From assembly GCA_034509425.1 (NCBI GenBank), contig JAVTVJ010000992.1, forward strand, positions 206,001-270,000: a DNA stretch of 64,000 nt. Reading direction: 5' to 3'. The position numbers and the translations under genes were made by a program. The stretch comes from Eopsaltria australis. Lineage: Eukaryota > Chordata > Aves > Passeriformes > Petroicidae. Numbering within the stretch: position 1 is the stretch's first letter; every line of letters begins with the position of its first letter. The notes beneath the pieces are model-generated. The model had not been told where the DNA came from. It saw nothing but the letters and a program-made list of their open reading frames with translations, and ran no database searches. Shown one piece after another: positions 15,576-25,400 of this stretch.

Positions 15576-15949
15576 TGAAATTCTGGTTCATTTTATGGAA
15601 GCCACGATTGTCCATCCCTAGGGGAGCAGCTCTGAACTCCATCTTTGCTTCCCAGCCCATCTTTGATCTCTTTTGACAGAAAACAGCCACAGAATTCTGT
15701 GTTTGCTCAGTGCAGCGGGAAAAAAAGATCACCACGAATTTTTTTCCCCCACAGCTTCACCTCTGATGCCTTTGTTTTCTCTGAGGTAAAAGCTGCTCCT
15801 TTATCTCCCATTTGCAAATTTTGACAGCAGCAAAACATGACATTGCTGTGTTGCAGGAGCAGGCTGTAAATGAATATTCCTCAAGCTGCCCAGTGCTGCT
15901 TTAGGAATGGGGCATCTCAGCTGTCACTGCACCAAAAAATGTGGAAAGA

Positions 15950-16500
15950 AGCATTAAAATAAATAATAAAAAGTCACTAATAATAATAAGAATAAAAATA
16001 ATAAATAGTAAATAATGATAACTAATAATTAATAGAAAAATAAACAATAAATAATAAAATAAATAAAAATAAGCATTAAAATAAATAAAATTAATAAAAT
16101 TAATAAAAAAATAAATAAAACAAATAAATAAAATAAATAAATAAAATAAATAAAATAAATAAAATTAAAATAAAATAAAATAAATAATAAAATTAAATAA
16201 ATAAATAAATAAAAGAAAACAAATAAATAAATATTAAAAAAATAAATAAAATAAAATAATAAATAAAATAAAAATAAATAAATATAAAATAAATAAAATA
16301 ATAAAATAAATAAATAAATAAATAAATACATGAAATAAATAAATAAATAAATAAAGATAAATAAATAAATTAAATAAATAAATAAAATAAATTAAATAAA
16401 TAAAATAAAATAAAATAAATAAAATAAAATAAAAAATAAATACATAAAATAAATAAATAAAATAAAATAAAATAAAATAAAATAAATAAAATAAATAAAC
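15950..16500. repeat. AT-rich (AAATA/AATA)n low-complexity block
   Basis: About 550 bp composed almost entirely of AAAT, AATA and AAATA units with rare c or g. On the SIM2 sense strand it is TTTATT-type. The apparent Phe/Leu/Ile/Tyr-rich frames are artefacts. Confidence 0.97.
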
Positions 16501-16987
16501 TTTTGGCACAGTCAGTGAATTTTGTATGCTTGGGTGCAGAACCAAATTTCGGCTCTGGTGTAGGGGATGGAAAATGGAAAAGGGCATTTTTAGAGCACTG
16601 CACTCGTGGCCACCTGCTTCCACCTCCTCTCCTGTCCACCCTGTGCCTGTCTGGAGCTCCTGCATTCAGGATAAGGGATAAGGGATAAGGCCACGTGTGA
16701 TCAGCTGTCCCCGTGTCCCTGCTGGGCTGTTCTACCCTGGAAACTCAGACAACAAAAATCCAGTCTGGATAACCCTCCAGTGCCCATCCCCCAGGCACTC
16801 GGCACGTTTGTGTCCCTTTTTGGGGGTTGTTTTGGTTGTTTCTGCTCTGCTCTGTGAAGCCACACGTGCTCTGCTGTTCCTCTGGTGGGATCTGCAGAGC
16901 AGCTGGGTCCCACAGAGCCCAGGGCTTGCTGAGAGAGCTTGGGAGGGTCTTAGCTTGGCCCTGGTGAGCACAAGGTTATGGATTTGG
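16501..16987. other. Intron 4 noncoding DNA
   Basis: Unique sequence with a small ggataa/gggata tetraplicate at 16669-16691. No gene recognised. Confidence 0.45.
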
Positions 16988-17424
16988 GAGAGATGAATCC
17001 CAGAATCCCAGGATCCCTGAATCCCAGAATGGTTTGGGCTGGGGGGGACCTTAAAGCTCAACCAGTGCCACCCCATCCATGGACAGGGACACCTCCCACT
17101 GTCCCAGGCTGCTCCCAGCCCCAGTGTCCAACCTGGACATCCTTGGGCACTGCCAGGGATCCAGGGGCAGCCACAGCAAATCTGGGAATTCCAGCCCAGA
17201 CCCTCCCCACCCTCCCAGGGAGGAATTTTTTCCTAATATCTGATCTAAACCTATAATTTTTCACTTTGAAGCCATTCCTTGTGTCCTATCCCTGCAGCCC
17301 TTGGGAATTGTCTCTCTCCATGGTTCCTGGGGCTCCCTCAGGCCCTGCAAGGCCACCCTGAGCTCAGCCCAAAGCTTCTCCTCTCCAGGCTGAACAATGC
17401 CAGCTGTGCCAGCCTTTCCTCCCT
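16988..17424 (-). mobile_element. CR1 LINE fragment (first of two in tandem)
   Basis: In plus-strand reading: 'cagaatggtttgggctgggg', 'cacctcccactgtcccaggc', 'cctgcaaggccaccctgagc', 'gctgaacaatgccagctgtg'. This is the complement of a CR1 3' part. It strongly resembles the copy at 4575-5070. It breaks off near 17424, where a second CR1 3' end begins. Confidence 0.9.
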
Positions 17425-17775
17425 GCATGGGAATATCTTAAAAATCATCCTGGGCCACCCCTGCCAAGGGCTGGGACACCTCCCACTGTCCCAGGCTGCT
17501 CCAACCTGGCCTTGGGCACTGCCAGGGATCCAGGGGCAGCCACAGCAAATCTGGGAATTCCAGCCCAGCCCCTCCCCACCCTCACAGCCAACAATTCCTG
17601 ACCAATATCCCATCTAACCCTATCTTTTGTCAGTTTAAAACCATTTTCCCTTGTCCTGTCACTCCATGCCCTCATGAAAAGTCCCTCTCCAGGCACTGGG
17701 AGGGGCTCTGAGGTCTCCTGGAACCTCCTCTCCTCCAGGCTGAACAGGACACAGGACACCACAACTTCCATCCCT
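17424..17775 (-). mobile_element. CR1 LINE fragment (second in tandem)
   Basis: This restarts with CR1 3' text ('aaaatcatcctgggccaccc', 'cacctcccactgtcccaggc') and runs to 'ctcctctcctccaggctgaa' and 'ggacacaggac'. Same orientation as the previous copy, so two independent CR1 insertions lie head to tail. Confidence 0.88.
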
Positions 17776-19190
17776 TAAATCTGAACAAGGCTGACACCAA
17801 ATTCTAAGCCAAAAAAGAGGAGTGGGGCTCACACCGACGAGAAACCTGCAGAACACAGTTTCCTGATTTTAGGAATAATAATCCAGATAATCCTGGAAGG
17901 TGGAAATCCAGGATTGGCAAAAGGGGCTCACAAACACCTTGGTTTTCCCTGGTAATGGTAGAAAATCAACTGATTCTGCTGTCAGCCCATCCTGGAGTCC
18001 CAAACTCACACCAAGTGTCTGAATTTCCTCCCCGTTTGGGCACTTTGTTCCATTTGCTGCCTGTGTGCAGAATCCTGGCAGTGCTGCAGAGGGAAAATTG
18101 TCTCCATTATCATTCCTATCATTCCCAAACTCAGCCTTTCACTGACATTCCCCCGAATTTTCCTTTAAGTGATGTTTCCAAAGTTTTCTTAGAGAAGAAA
18201 CTCCACACGGAACCAGGCAGGAAAGGAAAAGAATAGATTTTTACAGTCTGAGACTCCCTGCTTTTGTATATTTTACTGTTAATTACCAATGAAAAGAGAT
18301 GTTTTAATGGGTCGCCAGCAATTTGCCCTCTTTGCCACTTTTGTACATCAAAATTTGTAATTATCATTTGTAAGTTATCATTTATAAAATTATGATTTCT
18401 ACATTTCTCAAGTTTAAAGGAACCTTAACAACCAGTGGTGACAGGATCATATTAAGCCATTTCCCTTCAGTAAAATATTTTTAAATGAATGAAAACTAAA
18501 ATACCTTTCAATGTTGGTATTTTGCCCATGGACCACTGGAAAAAAAATCTTTATAAATTCAGGTAAAAAAGATCTTGCCAGGTGCAAAATTTTTCTTCTT
18601 TAAATAGGAATTTTCTGCATGTAGGGAAGGTGTAGGGAAAGGGATTTGCTTCTTGGCTGAGGGAAACAGAGCCCTGAAAGCTTCAAGTGGAGTGGAGAAA
18701 AGCTGACCTAATGTATTCCACATCCCTCCTGCAGCCTCCATCAGGTTGTAACTCAGCATTTAAGAATTATCCAGTTGTTAGCAGAAAATTGGGATGGCTC
18801 AAGGAACTTCCACATTTCTTTCCCTGCTCTGGGGAGTGTTAATAAACTGCTTTTAGCACTCCTCGCCTCCCTGAGTGAATCAGCAAAATTTGGGATGCTC
18901 TGGATGTGTTTTAAAGGTTTCAAATCCCAGGAAAAGCATGAGAAACCAAGAAGAGACACCCAGAGTCTGACTGCAAACACATAGGGAAGGGCAGCATTGA
19001 TTAATTCCTCATCCTGCTCAACCTGCAGTGCAAATATCTTTTATTTTGCTCGTTTTCTTGCTCGGAGCAGCTGCCAGGACAGGAGATGGATGGGTTGGGA
19101 AGTGTGGCTGCCCTGCTGCAAGCCTTGAAGTGGGAAAAAAAGATTTCTGCAAAAATAATTGGTACAGGGAGACAGAGCAGCAACGCAGGT
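17776..19190. other. Intron 4 noncoding DNA
   Basis: Unique sequence, AT-rich near 18240-18620. No gene, RNA or transposon recognised. Confidence 0.5.
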
Positions 19191-19194
19191 GTTT

Positions 19195-20240
19195 TGATTG
19201 TAACATCTTTTAAGGCCTCAAGGTCTTGGTTGATCACGTTGATCCCAGCTTGTTGCTGGCATTCCATGGTTTTCCCTTCAAAGACCGTGCTGGGATCAAA
19301 AATCCTGGGGCAACTCTCACCCAATTCCTGAAATTCAGCCCCAATTTCAGCCTCATCAACCCTGGAGGGGGCACTTGGTGGCTTCACCTCACAAATCCCT
19401 GCCATCCTTGTCACAAACCCCTGCCAGCCTTGTCCCCTCACCATCTCAGTGCCAAAATTCAGAGCTGCTTGATTTTACATCATTTGAGGCCTTAAGGTCC
19501 TGCTTGATCGTGTTGATCCCAGCTTGTTGTTGGCATTCCATGGTTTTCCCTTCAAATTTCATACTGGGATCAATAATCCTGGAGCAAGTCTCAGCACTCA
19601 GTCCCTGAAATTCAGCCCCAATTTCAGCCTCATCAACCCTGGAGGGGGCACTTGGTGGCTTCACCTCACAAATCCCTGCCATCCTTGTCACAAACCCCTG
19701 CCAGCCTTGTCCCCTCACCATCTCAGTGCCAAAATTCAGAGCTGCTTGATTTTACATCATTTGAGGCCTTAAGGTCCTGCTTGATCGTGTTGATCCCAGC
19801 TTGTTGTTGGCATTCCATGGTTTTCCCTTCAAATTCTGCTGGGATCAAAAATCCTGGGGCAACTCTCACCCAATCCTGAAATCCAGCCCCAATTTCAGCC
19901 TCATCAACCCTGGAGTGGGGCATCACCTCACAAACCCCTGCCAGCCTCGTCCCCTCACCATCCCAGTGCTGCTTGATTGCTACATCATTTGAGGCCTTAA
20001 GGTTCTGCTTGATCACGTTGATCCCAGCTTGTTGTTGGCATTCCATGGTTTTCCCTTCAAAGACCTTGCTGGGATCAATAATCCTGGAGCAACTCTCAGC
20101 ACTCAGTCCCTGAAATCCAGCCCCAATTTCAGCCTCTTCAACACTGAAGAGGGCACTTGGTGGCATCACCTCACAAACCCCTGCCAGCCTCGTCCCCTCA
20201 CCGTGCCAAGTCCAAAATTCAGAGCTGCTGAGCCCTGAGC
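19195..20240 (-). repeat. 275-bp tandem array (four units)
   Basis: Units begin near 19202, 19477, 19753 and 19981, marked by 'aggccttaaggtcctgcttg' and 'gttggcattccatggttttc'. Spacing is 275, 276, 228, then about 259 bp to the end. On the minus strand (SIM2 sense) each unit carries a long open frame with the shared peptide text EGKTMECQQQAGIN, and the frame of units 3-4 runs 148 codons from an ATG at 20169. No protein family was recognised, and the array lies within intron 4. Confidence 0.9.
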
Positions 20241-20252
20241 AGCTTCATGAGG

Positions 20253-20404
20253 CCGGGAGAGAGAGGAGAGAGGAGAGAGGAGAGAGGAGAGAGAAGAGAG
20301 GAGAGAGGAGAGAGGAGAGAGGAGAGAGGAGAGAGGAGAGAGGAGAGAGGAGAGAGGAGAGAGGAGAGAGGAGAGAGGAGAGAGGAGAGAGGAGAGAGGA
20401 GAGG
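20253..20404. repeat. (AGAGAGG)n heptamer array
   Basis: About 21 units of a 7-bp purine repeat, nearly perfect, immediately after the 275-bp array and immediately before a CR1 copy. Confidence 0.95.
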
Positions 20405-20850
20405 GCCTAATTCCTCACAGGCCTGCAGGGATTGACCTCACCCCGAGTGCTGGAGGTGTTTTGGGTGCCACGGAAGGAGAAAGATCTAGAAGCTCTTAGA
20501 GAGGGTCCAAAGGAGGGATACGAAGGTGGTGAAGGGTCTGGAAGGGCCAAACGAGGAGAGGGCACTTGGAATGTGCAGCTGGAGCAGAGGAAGCTGAGGG
20601 GAAACTCCTCAGGGGCTGCAGCTCCTCCCGAGGGCCAGCTCCGATCTCTGCTGTGGGACAGGGACAGAGCCAGGGAGCGGCTGGAGCTGGGCCAGGAGGG
20701 ATTTAGGGTGGATTTTAGGGCAAGGTTCTTCCCCCAGAGGGTGCAGGGCACTGCCCAGGCTCCCCAGGGAATGGGCACGGCCCCGAGGCTGCCAGAGCTC
20801 CAGGAGCCTTTGGAAACCTCTCCCAGGGATGCCCAGGCTGGGATTGTTCC
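20405..20850 (+). mobile_element. CR1 LINE fragment
   Basis: Contains the CR1 internal motifs 'ggtgaagggtctggaagggc', 'gaagctgaggggaaactcct', 'gctggagctgggccaggagg', 'aaggttcttcccccagaggg' and 'cccaggctgggattgtt'. It is the longest CR1 copy here and is in sense orientation on the plus strand; no intact frame. The extreme 3' end is missing, replaced by 'cccagtatttggtttctttg'. Confidence 0.92.
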
Positions 20851-20924
20851 CAGTATTTGGTTTCTTTGGAAATATCCACACATAATAATCATGTCACCTC
20901 TTATTCTGTTTTTTGATAGACAGA

Positions 20925-21075
20925 TCACAGAATCCTGGAATATTTTGGGATGGAAGGGCCTTTAAAAATCACCTCATTCCACCCCTGCCATGGGCAGGGA
21001 CATTTTCCCTATCCCAGGTTGCTCCAAACCCCATCCAACCTGGCCCTGGGCACTTCCAGGGGCAGCCAAAGCTTC
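20925..21075 (-). mobile_element. CR1 LINE 3' fragment
   Basis: Complement of a CR1 3' end: 'cacagaatcctggaatattt', 'gggatggaagggcctttaaa', 'ccatgggcagggacattttc', 'caacctggccctgggcactt'. Confidence 0.85.
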
Positions 21076-21444
21076 TCTGGGCACTTCCCTCCCCATATTC
21101 CCAAGTTTTATTACCTTTAAAATTCCTAAGAAGCCCAAACTTCTGGAATCATGTGATAATTCAAGTATTTCCCCTTGTCTTTTAGAAAACTAAATTATCT
21201 ACAGTCTGTGTTTGAAGCTGTGCCTTGTTCTACCTGAAACATGAGGAAGCCCAGGGCAAACTTTAAAAAATTAAAATTTAATCATTTAAGGTTGTTTATG
21301 CTTTATAAATATTGGGGTTTTTTAATATCAGAGTGATTTCTCTTTGTTTTAAGAAAAGCAGGGGAGTTGTTGCCATTGCCAAGCCAGCAGGTAGGAAAAT
21401 ATCTTACTACTAATTCAGGATCCCAGAAAAACTGCACAAAAACT

Positions 21445-21520
21445 CTTGGATTTCACAGAATTATTGGGGCTGGAAGAGACTCTAAAGATTGTCCAGTCCC
21501 ACCACCAAAATCACCCTTAA
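21445..21520 (-). mobile_element. Short CR1 LINE 3' remnant
   Basis: 'ttcacagaattattggggct', 'ggaagagactctaaagattg', 'tccagtcccacc' is a short, diverged CR1 3' end in complement. Confidence 0.7.
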
Positions 21521-22013
21521 ATCATTTCCATCAGAATTATCTAATCTGCTTATCAGGAAAGAAAAAGGGAAAAAAAAAACTACTGGTTTTTAAAATATCA
21601 ATATTTTTAAAAATTCTGACATAGGAATGAGCAAAGTATGAAATAATCATAGAGAAGAGTTTGAGAAAAATAAGAGTTTGTTTTCCAAGACACCAAGGGA
21701 GGGGTTTTTTTCCAAGATAAATTGTTTGGGGAGGAAGAAAAGAGAAGGAAGCTGAGATAATTCTTAAATTTCCAGCATTTGGAGCAGCCCAGGTGCTCCC
21801 AGGCACATCAACATCCCCTGAATTTAGAAGGAATCACAGAACCCAGAACCAAAACTGCAAAAAAAATTAAAAATCCTCAACAGAATTGGAGCATGAACCC
21901 AAAATTCCTCATGTTTTTAAAGGATCTGTGCTTTGAAAACAAAAACTGGTGGGACAAATCAATAAATCCAGCTGAGAAATCAATTGTGAAATACAAGTGG
22001 AAGCTCCATTGGT

Positions 22014-23100
22014 CCTGATCTTTGAAAGTTCAAAGAATTGACCCCAAGGAAACAAAAATTACTGAAATGAGAATATTTCTGGTACTGCCACTGCAATTGC
22101 AACACTGAGGTGACAAATTCACACACAAAGAGTGGGGTCAATATTTCTGTGGGTGTCATTATTTTCCTCCAAAAGTCACTTTTTAATGAGATTTTCTAAA
22201 CCTAAGCCCTTTACCAAACTCTTCCTGCACTGAAGGGTTTTAGGTGTGGTTTTTTTGTCCAAACTTTGAATTCAACACTTGTTTAAAACACTAAAAATAC
22301 TCTTCAATTTCCCAATTAGCTGATGTTTTGTTGATTGTTTTTCCATTCATGCAGCTGAGCTGTGCCAGCCAGGCCACCACAAGATCTCTGCAGGCTCAGC
22401 AATGATGACAAAACAAAAGAAATTAAACAGCTACTGGGCTAAAGATAAAAACCTGTTTAAAACTACAAACCTGTTTAAGGCTAAAAACCTGCTTAAAGCT
22501 AAAAACCTGTTTAAAGCTTCATGGACTCCAGGGAATAAAAACCGTTATTTAATTCTGGGCTGTCCTGATCTTTGCAAGTTCAAAGAATTGTCCCTGAGGA
22601 AACAAAAATTACTGAAATGAGAGTATTTTTGGTACTGCCATAGTAATTGCAGGACTGAGGTGACAACTTCACACACAAAGGGTGGGGTCAATATTTCTGT
22701 GGGTGACATTATTTTCCTCCAAAAGTCACTTTTTAATGAGATTTTTCTAAACCCAAGCCCTTCACCAAACTCTTCCTGCACTGAAGGGTTTTAGGTGTGG
22801 GCTTTTTGTCCAAACTTTGAATTTAACACTTGTTTAAAACACTAAAAATACTCTTCAATTTCCCAATTAAAACTGAAGAATTTTAATTGAAGAATTGAAG
22901 ATGTTTTGTTAATTGTTTTTCCATTCATGCAGCTGAGCTGTGACAACCAGGCCACCACGAGATCTCTATGACCTCAACGATGATGACAAGGTAAAAGAAA
23001 TTAAACAGCCACTGGGCTAAAGATAAAAACCTGTTTAAAGCTAAAAACCTGTTTAAAGCTTCATGGACTCCAGGGAATAAAAGGCATTATTTAATTTAGG
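22014..23100. repeat. 540-bp tandem duplication beside exon 4
   Basis: Copy 1 (22014-22562) and copy 2 (22563-23100) share 'gttcaaagaattg', 'ggaaacaaaaattactgaaa', 'cacacacaaag', 'tcaatatttctgtgggtg', 'ccatt catgcagctgagctg' and 'gcttcatggactccagggaa'. Copy 1 has three or four extra 'aaacctg(t/c)ttaaagctaa' subunits (22445-22515), copy 2 has two. The duplication ends about 210 bp from the exon 4 donor. Confidence 0.92.
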
Positions 23101-23308
23101 GTTATTTCACTTATTCCCTTCAATACAGCACCCCAAAATCCTCAATCACAATTTTGACTTCCTGCTGCCCTTCCATTTGAGCTTCAAACTGGATGAACGT
23201 GAATTTATTGATTCATGGAATGCTTTAGGTTGATATTTGTCACATTTCAGCCTGGGATTAGGGTTTTTTTTTTTTTACTTTTTTGCTATGTTTTAATCCC
23301 AAAAATAC

Positions 23309-23417
23309 CTTGCAGGAGGTGAGGATGGAGGGGCTGGTGAGCAGTGAGCACAGCAGTCATCTCATCATGGTCTGAGGGGTGGATGTATTCATAAATGCTG
23401 TTCCCAGTGAGCTCCAC
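23309..23417 (-). CDS. SIM2: SIM2 coding exon 4 (PAS-A, second part)
   Basis: This 109-nt exon encodes residues 117-152 plus the first base of Glu153: [20 protein letters not shown], then [16 protein letters not shown]. The [12 protein letters not shown] stretch is the PAS-A core helix and strand found in SIM proteins. HPH replaces what I remember as HHH in mammalian SIM2. The acceptor is an almost pure T run followed by CCAG (23418-23437); the donor is CAAG|GTATTT. The exon is flanked on its 3' side by a 540-bp local duplication that ends about 200 bp away. Confidence 0.96.
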
Positions 23418-23824
23418 CTGGAAAAAAAAAAAAAAAACATGGAATAAAATCATCTGGATCATTTTCTGCCCTCAAACACCCTGCACCCCGATTTTAAACC
23501 ATGGATCAAAAGCATCTTCCAAATCTCAGCCGTTCATCCCAATTAATTCTTTCCTCAGCAGTGATTGATATTGGAGGGGTTTTGTGGGTGTTGAATCAGA
23601 GACAGGAGAGCTCCTGTTGGAGCTGGAAATGAGGTGATAAATTAGAGCAGCTGTAGAAATGTTAAATTGCCAGAAAAATTATGAGTGATATAAATGCCTC
23701 TCAAGAAGAGAAATATTAAAATAAAAATGATCTTTCTCCAGAAAATCTCACCTGCACCCAGCTGAGCCCTCAGAGCCAAACCCCTCACACAATTCTGTGG
23801 TGTTTTCCCATCACCAGCAGGGCC

Positions 23825-23935
23825 AGGGCTCTGAGAGAACCCAAAAATCAGATTCCCTGAGAGAACTCAAAAATCAGATTGTCTGAGAGATCCCAAAAAT
23901 CAGATTCCCTGAGAGACCCCAAAAATCAGATTTCC
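23825..23935. repeat. Short 26-28-bp repeat (four copies)
   Basis: Four copies of 'ctgagagaacccaaaaatca' plus 'gattcc' with single-base changes, in intron 3. No further feature. Confidence 0.85.
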
Positions 23936-24084
23936 ATGGAATTTCACTGCTCTGAGCAAACACAAACAGTAAAGATCTGCCCTAAAAATCCCTGTATTCC
24001 CTCTCCTTTACCTGCACAGGATGTGCTCCTGCTTTTCCCACTCTCAACAGTGGCACAAAACAAAAAGCAGGAATAGATTGAAGG

Positions 24085-24497
24085 GGGAAACATCTGAATT
24101 CCTTTATTTATCTGAATTCCTTTATTTATTTATTTATTTATTCATTTGAATTCCTTTATTTATCTGAATTCCCTTATTTATTTATTTATCTGAATTCCCT
24201 TATTTATTTATTAATCTGAATTCCCTTATTTATTTATTAATCTGAATTCCTTTATCTGAATTCCTTTATTTATTTATTCATCTGAATTCCTTTATCTGAA
24301 TTCTTTTATTTATTTATTTATTCATCTGAATTCCTTTATTTACCTGAATTCCTTTATTTATTTCTTTATTTATTCATCTGAATTTCTTTATTTATCTGAA
24401 TTCTTTTATTTATTTATTTATTCATCTGAATTTCTTTCTTTATCTGAATTCCTTTATTTATTTCTTTATTCATCTGAATTCCTTTCTTTATCTCCTC
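24085..24497. repeat. (TTTATT / CTGAATTCC)n minisatellite
   Basis: About 18 copies of 'tgaattcctttatttatc'-type units with variable numbers of the tetramer TTTA between them. TTTATT on the plus strand is AATAAA on the SIM2 sense strand, so the array adds many polyadenylation-hexamer look-alikes. Confidence 0.93.
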
Positions 24498-25274
24498 AAA
24501 GCCTGGGAACCCAAAGGAGATGCTGTTGCTTTGAGGTTTTTATCAATTCATTTCCTCTACCACATAAAATTTCGTACAAAACACACAAAAAGAGACCAAA
24601 ATCCGAAATAATTTTCCTTATTCCTACCCTAAATTTCCTTATCAATGCAGGATGAGGCAAAGGAATCTGCAGAGGAGGAGGAATTTATCTGGGATAATTT
24701 GCTTTTGAAGTAGAAATGAATCCAAATCGGTCGCTCGTGGCTTTAAATTTGTAAAAAAACCTCCAACGATATTAGAATTATTTTTAAATTACATTTAAAA
24801 TTAAAATGATTTTTAGATTTTTCAAGAAGAGGAGGCTGTTGCCGTGTTTGGGGTGAGGGTGAGGCTGCCCTGGGATTGTTGTGGGTGCCCTGATGGCCTC
24901 GGGCCCCCCAGATCAGAGGCAGCTGAGAGGTGCAGTAATTGAAGCTTTTCTTGTGAGCCAATCCTGCTCCTTTGCTGGGATTGCCTGAGTTGCCTTTTCT
25001 TTGGGATAAATGAAGTTGTCTGACCCCACAAAGCAATCTTCTTTTTTTTTTTTGGTTTTTTTTTCCCCTGAAAATGTTCCATTTTCTGCATTATTCATGG
25101 AATGTTCCTTCCCAGGGCTGTGCAAACTCGTTTTGTTGGGTTTTTTTTTTTTTCCTTCCCTGACCATCAATTCCCTCACTGATCCTTTCCAGCAGCTCCT
25201 CCTTGCAAACACAAAAATGTCAGCAGGGATTGGATGTTCTGATCAGGCTGGAAATTCAGTGAGTGGGGAAAAAG
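24498..25274. other. Intron 3 noncoding DNA
   Basis: Unique sequence with T runs at 25040-25052, 25061-25069 and 25141-25153. No gene recognised. Confidence 0.5.
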
Positions 25275-25400
25275 AAGTGGAAAACAAAAGGGGGAAATAA
25301 GGAAAGGAGAGATGGAGAAGAGAATGAAAGAAAAAGAGAGAGAGAGAGAAATAAAGAGAGAAAAAGAGAAAGAAAAAGGGAGACAGAGAGAGAGAGAAGG
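25275..25400. repeat. GA-rich low-complexity tract
   Basis: Purine-only or nearly purine-only stretch (gaaagaaaaagagagagaga) leading directly into the 370-bp array. Confidence 0.9.

Noticed and set aside
16029..16665. Phe/Tyr/Leu/Ile-rich open frame resembling a membrane protein
   Set aside because: It is the translation of the (AAATA)n block and has no other support.
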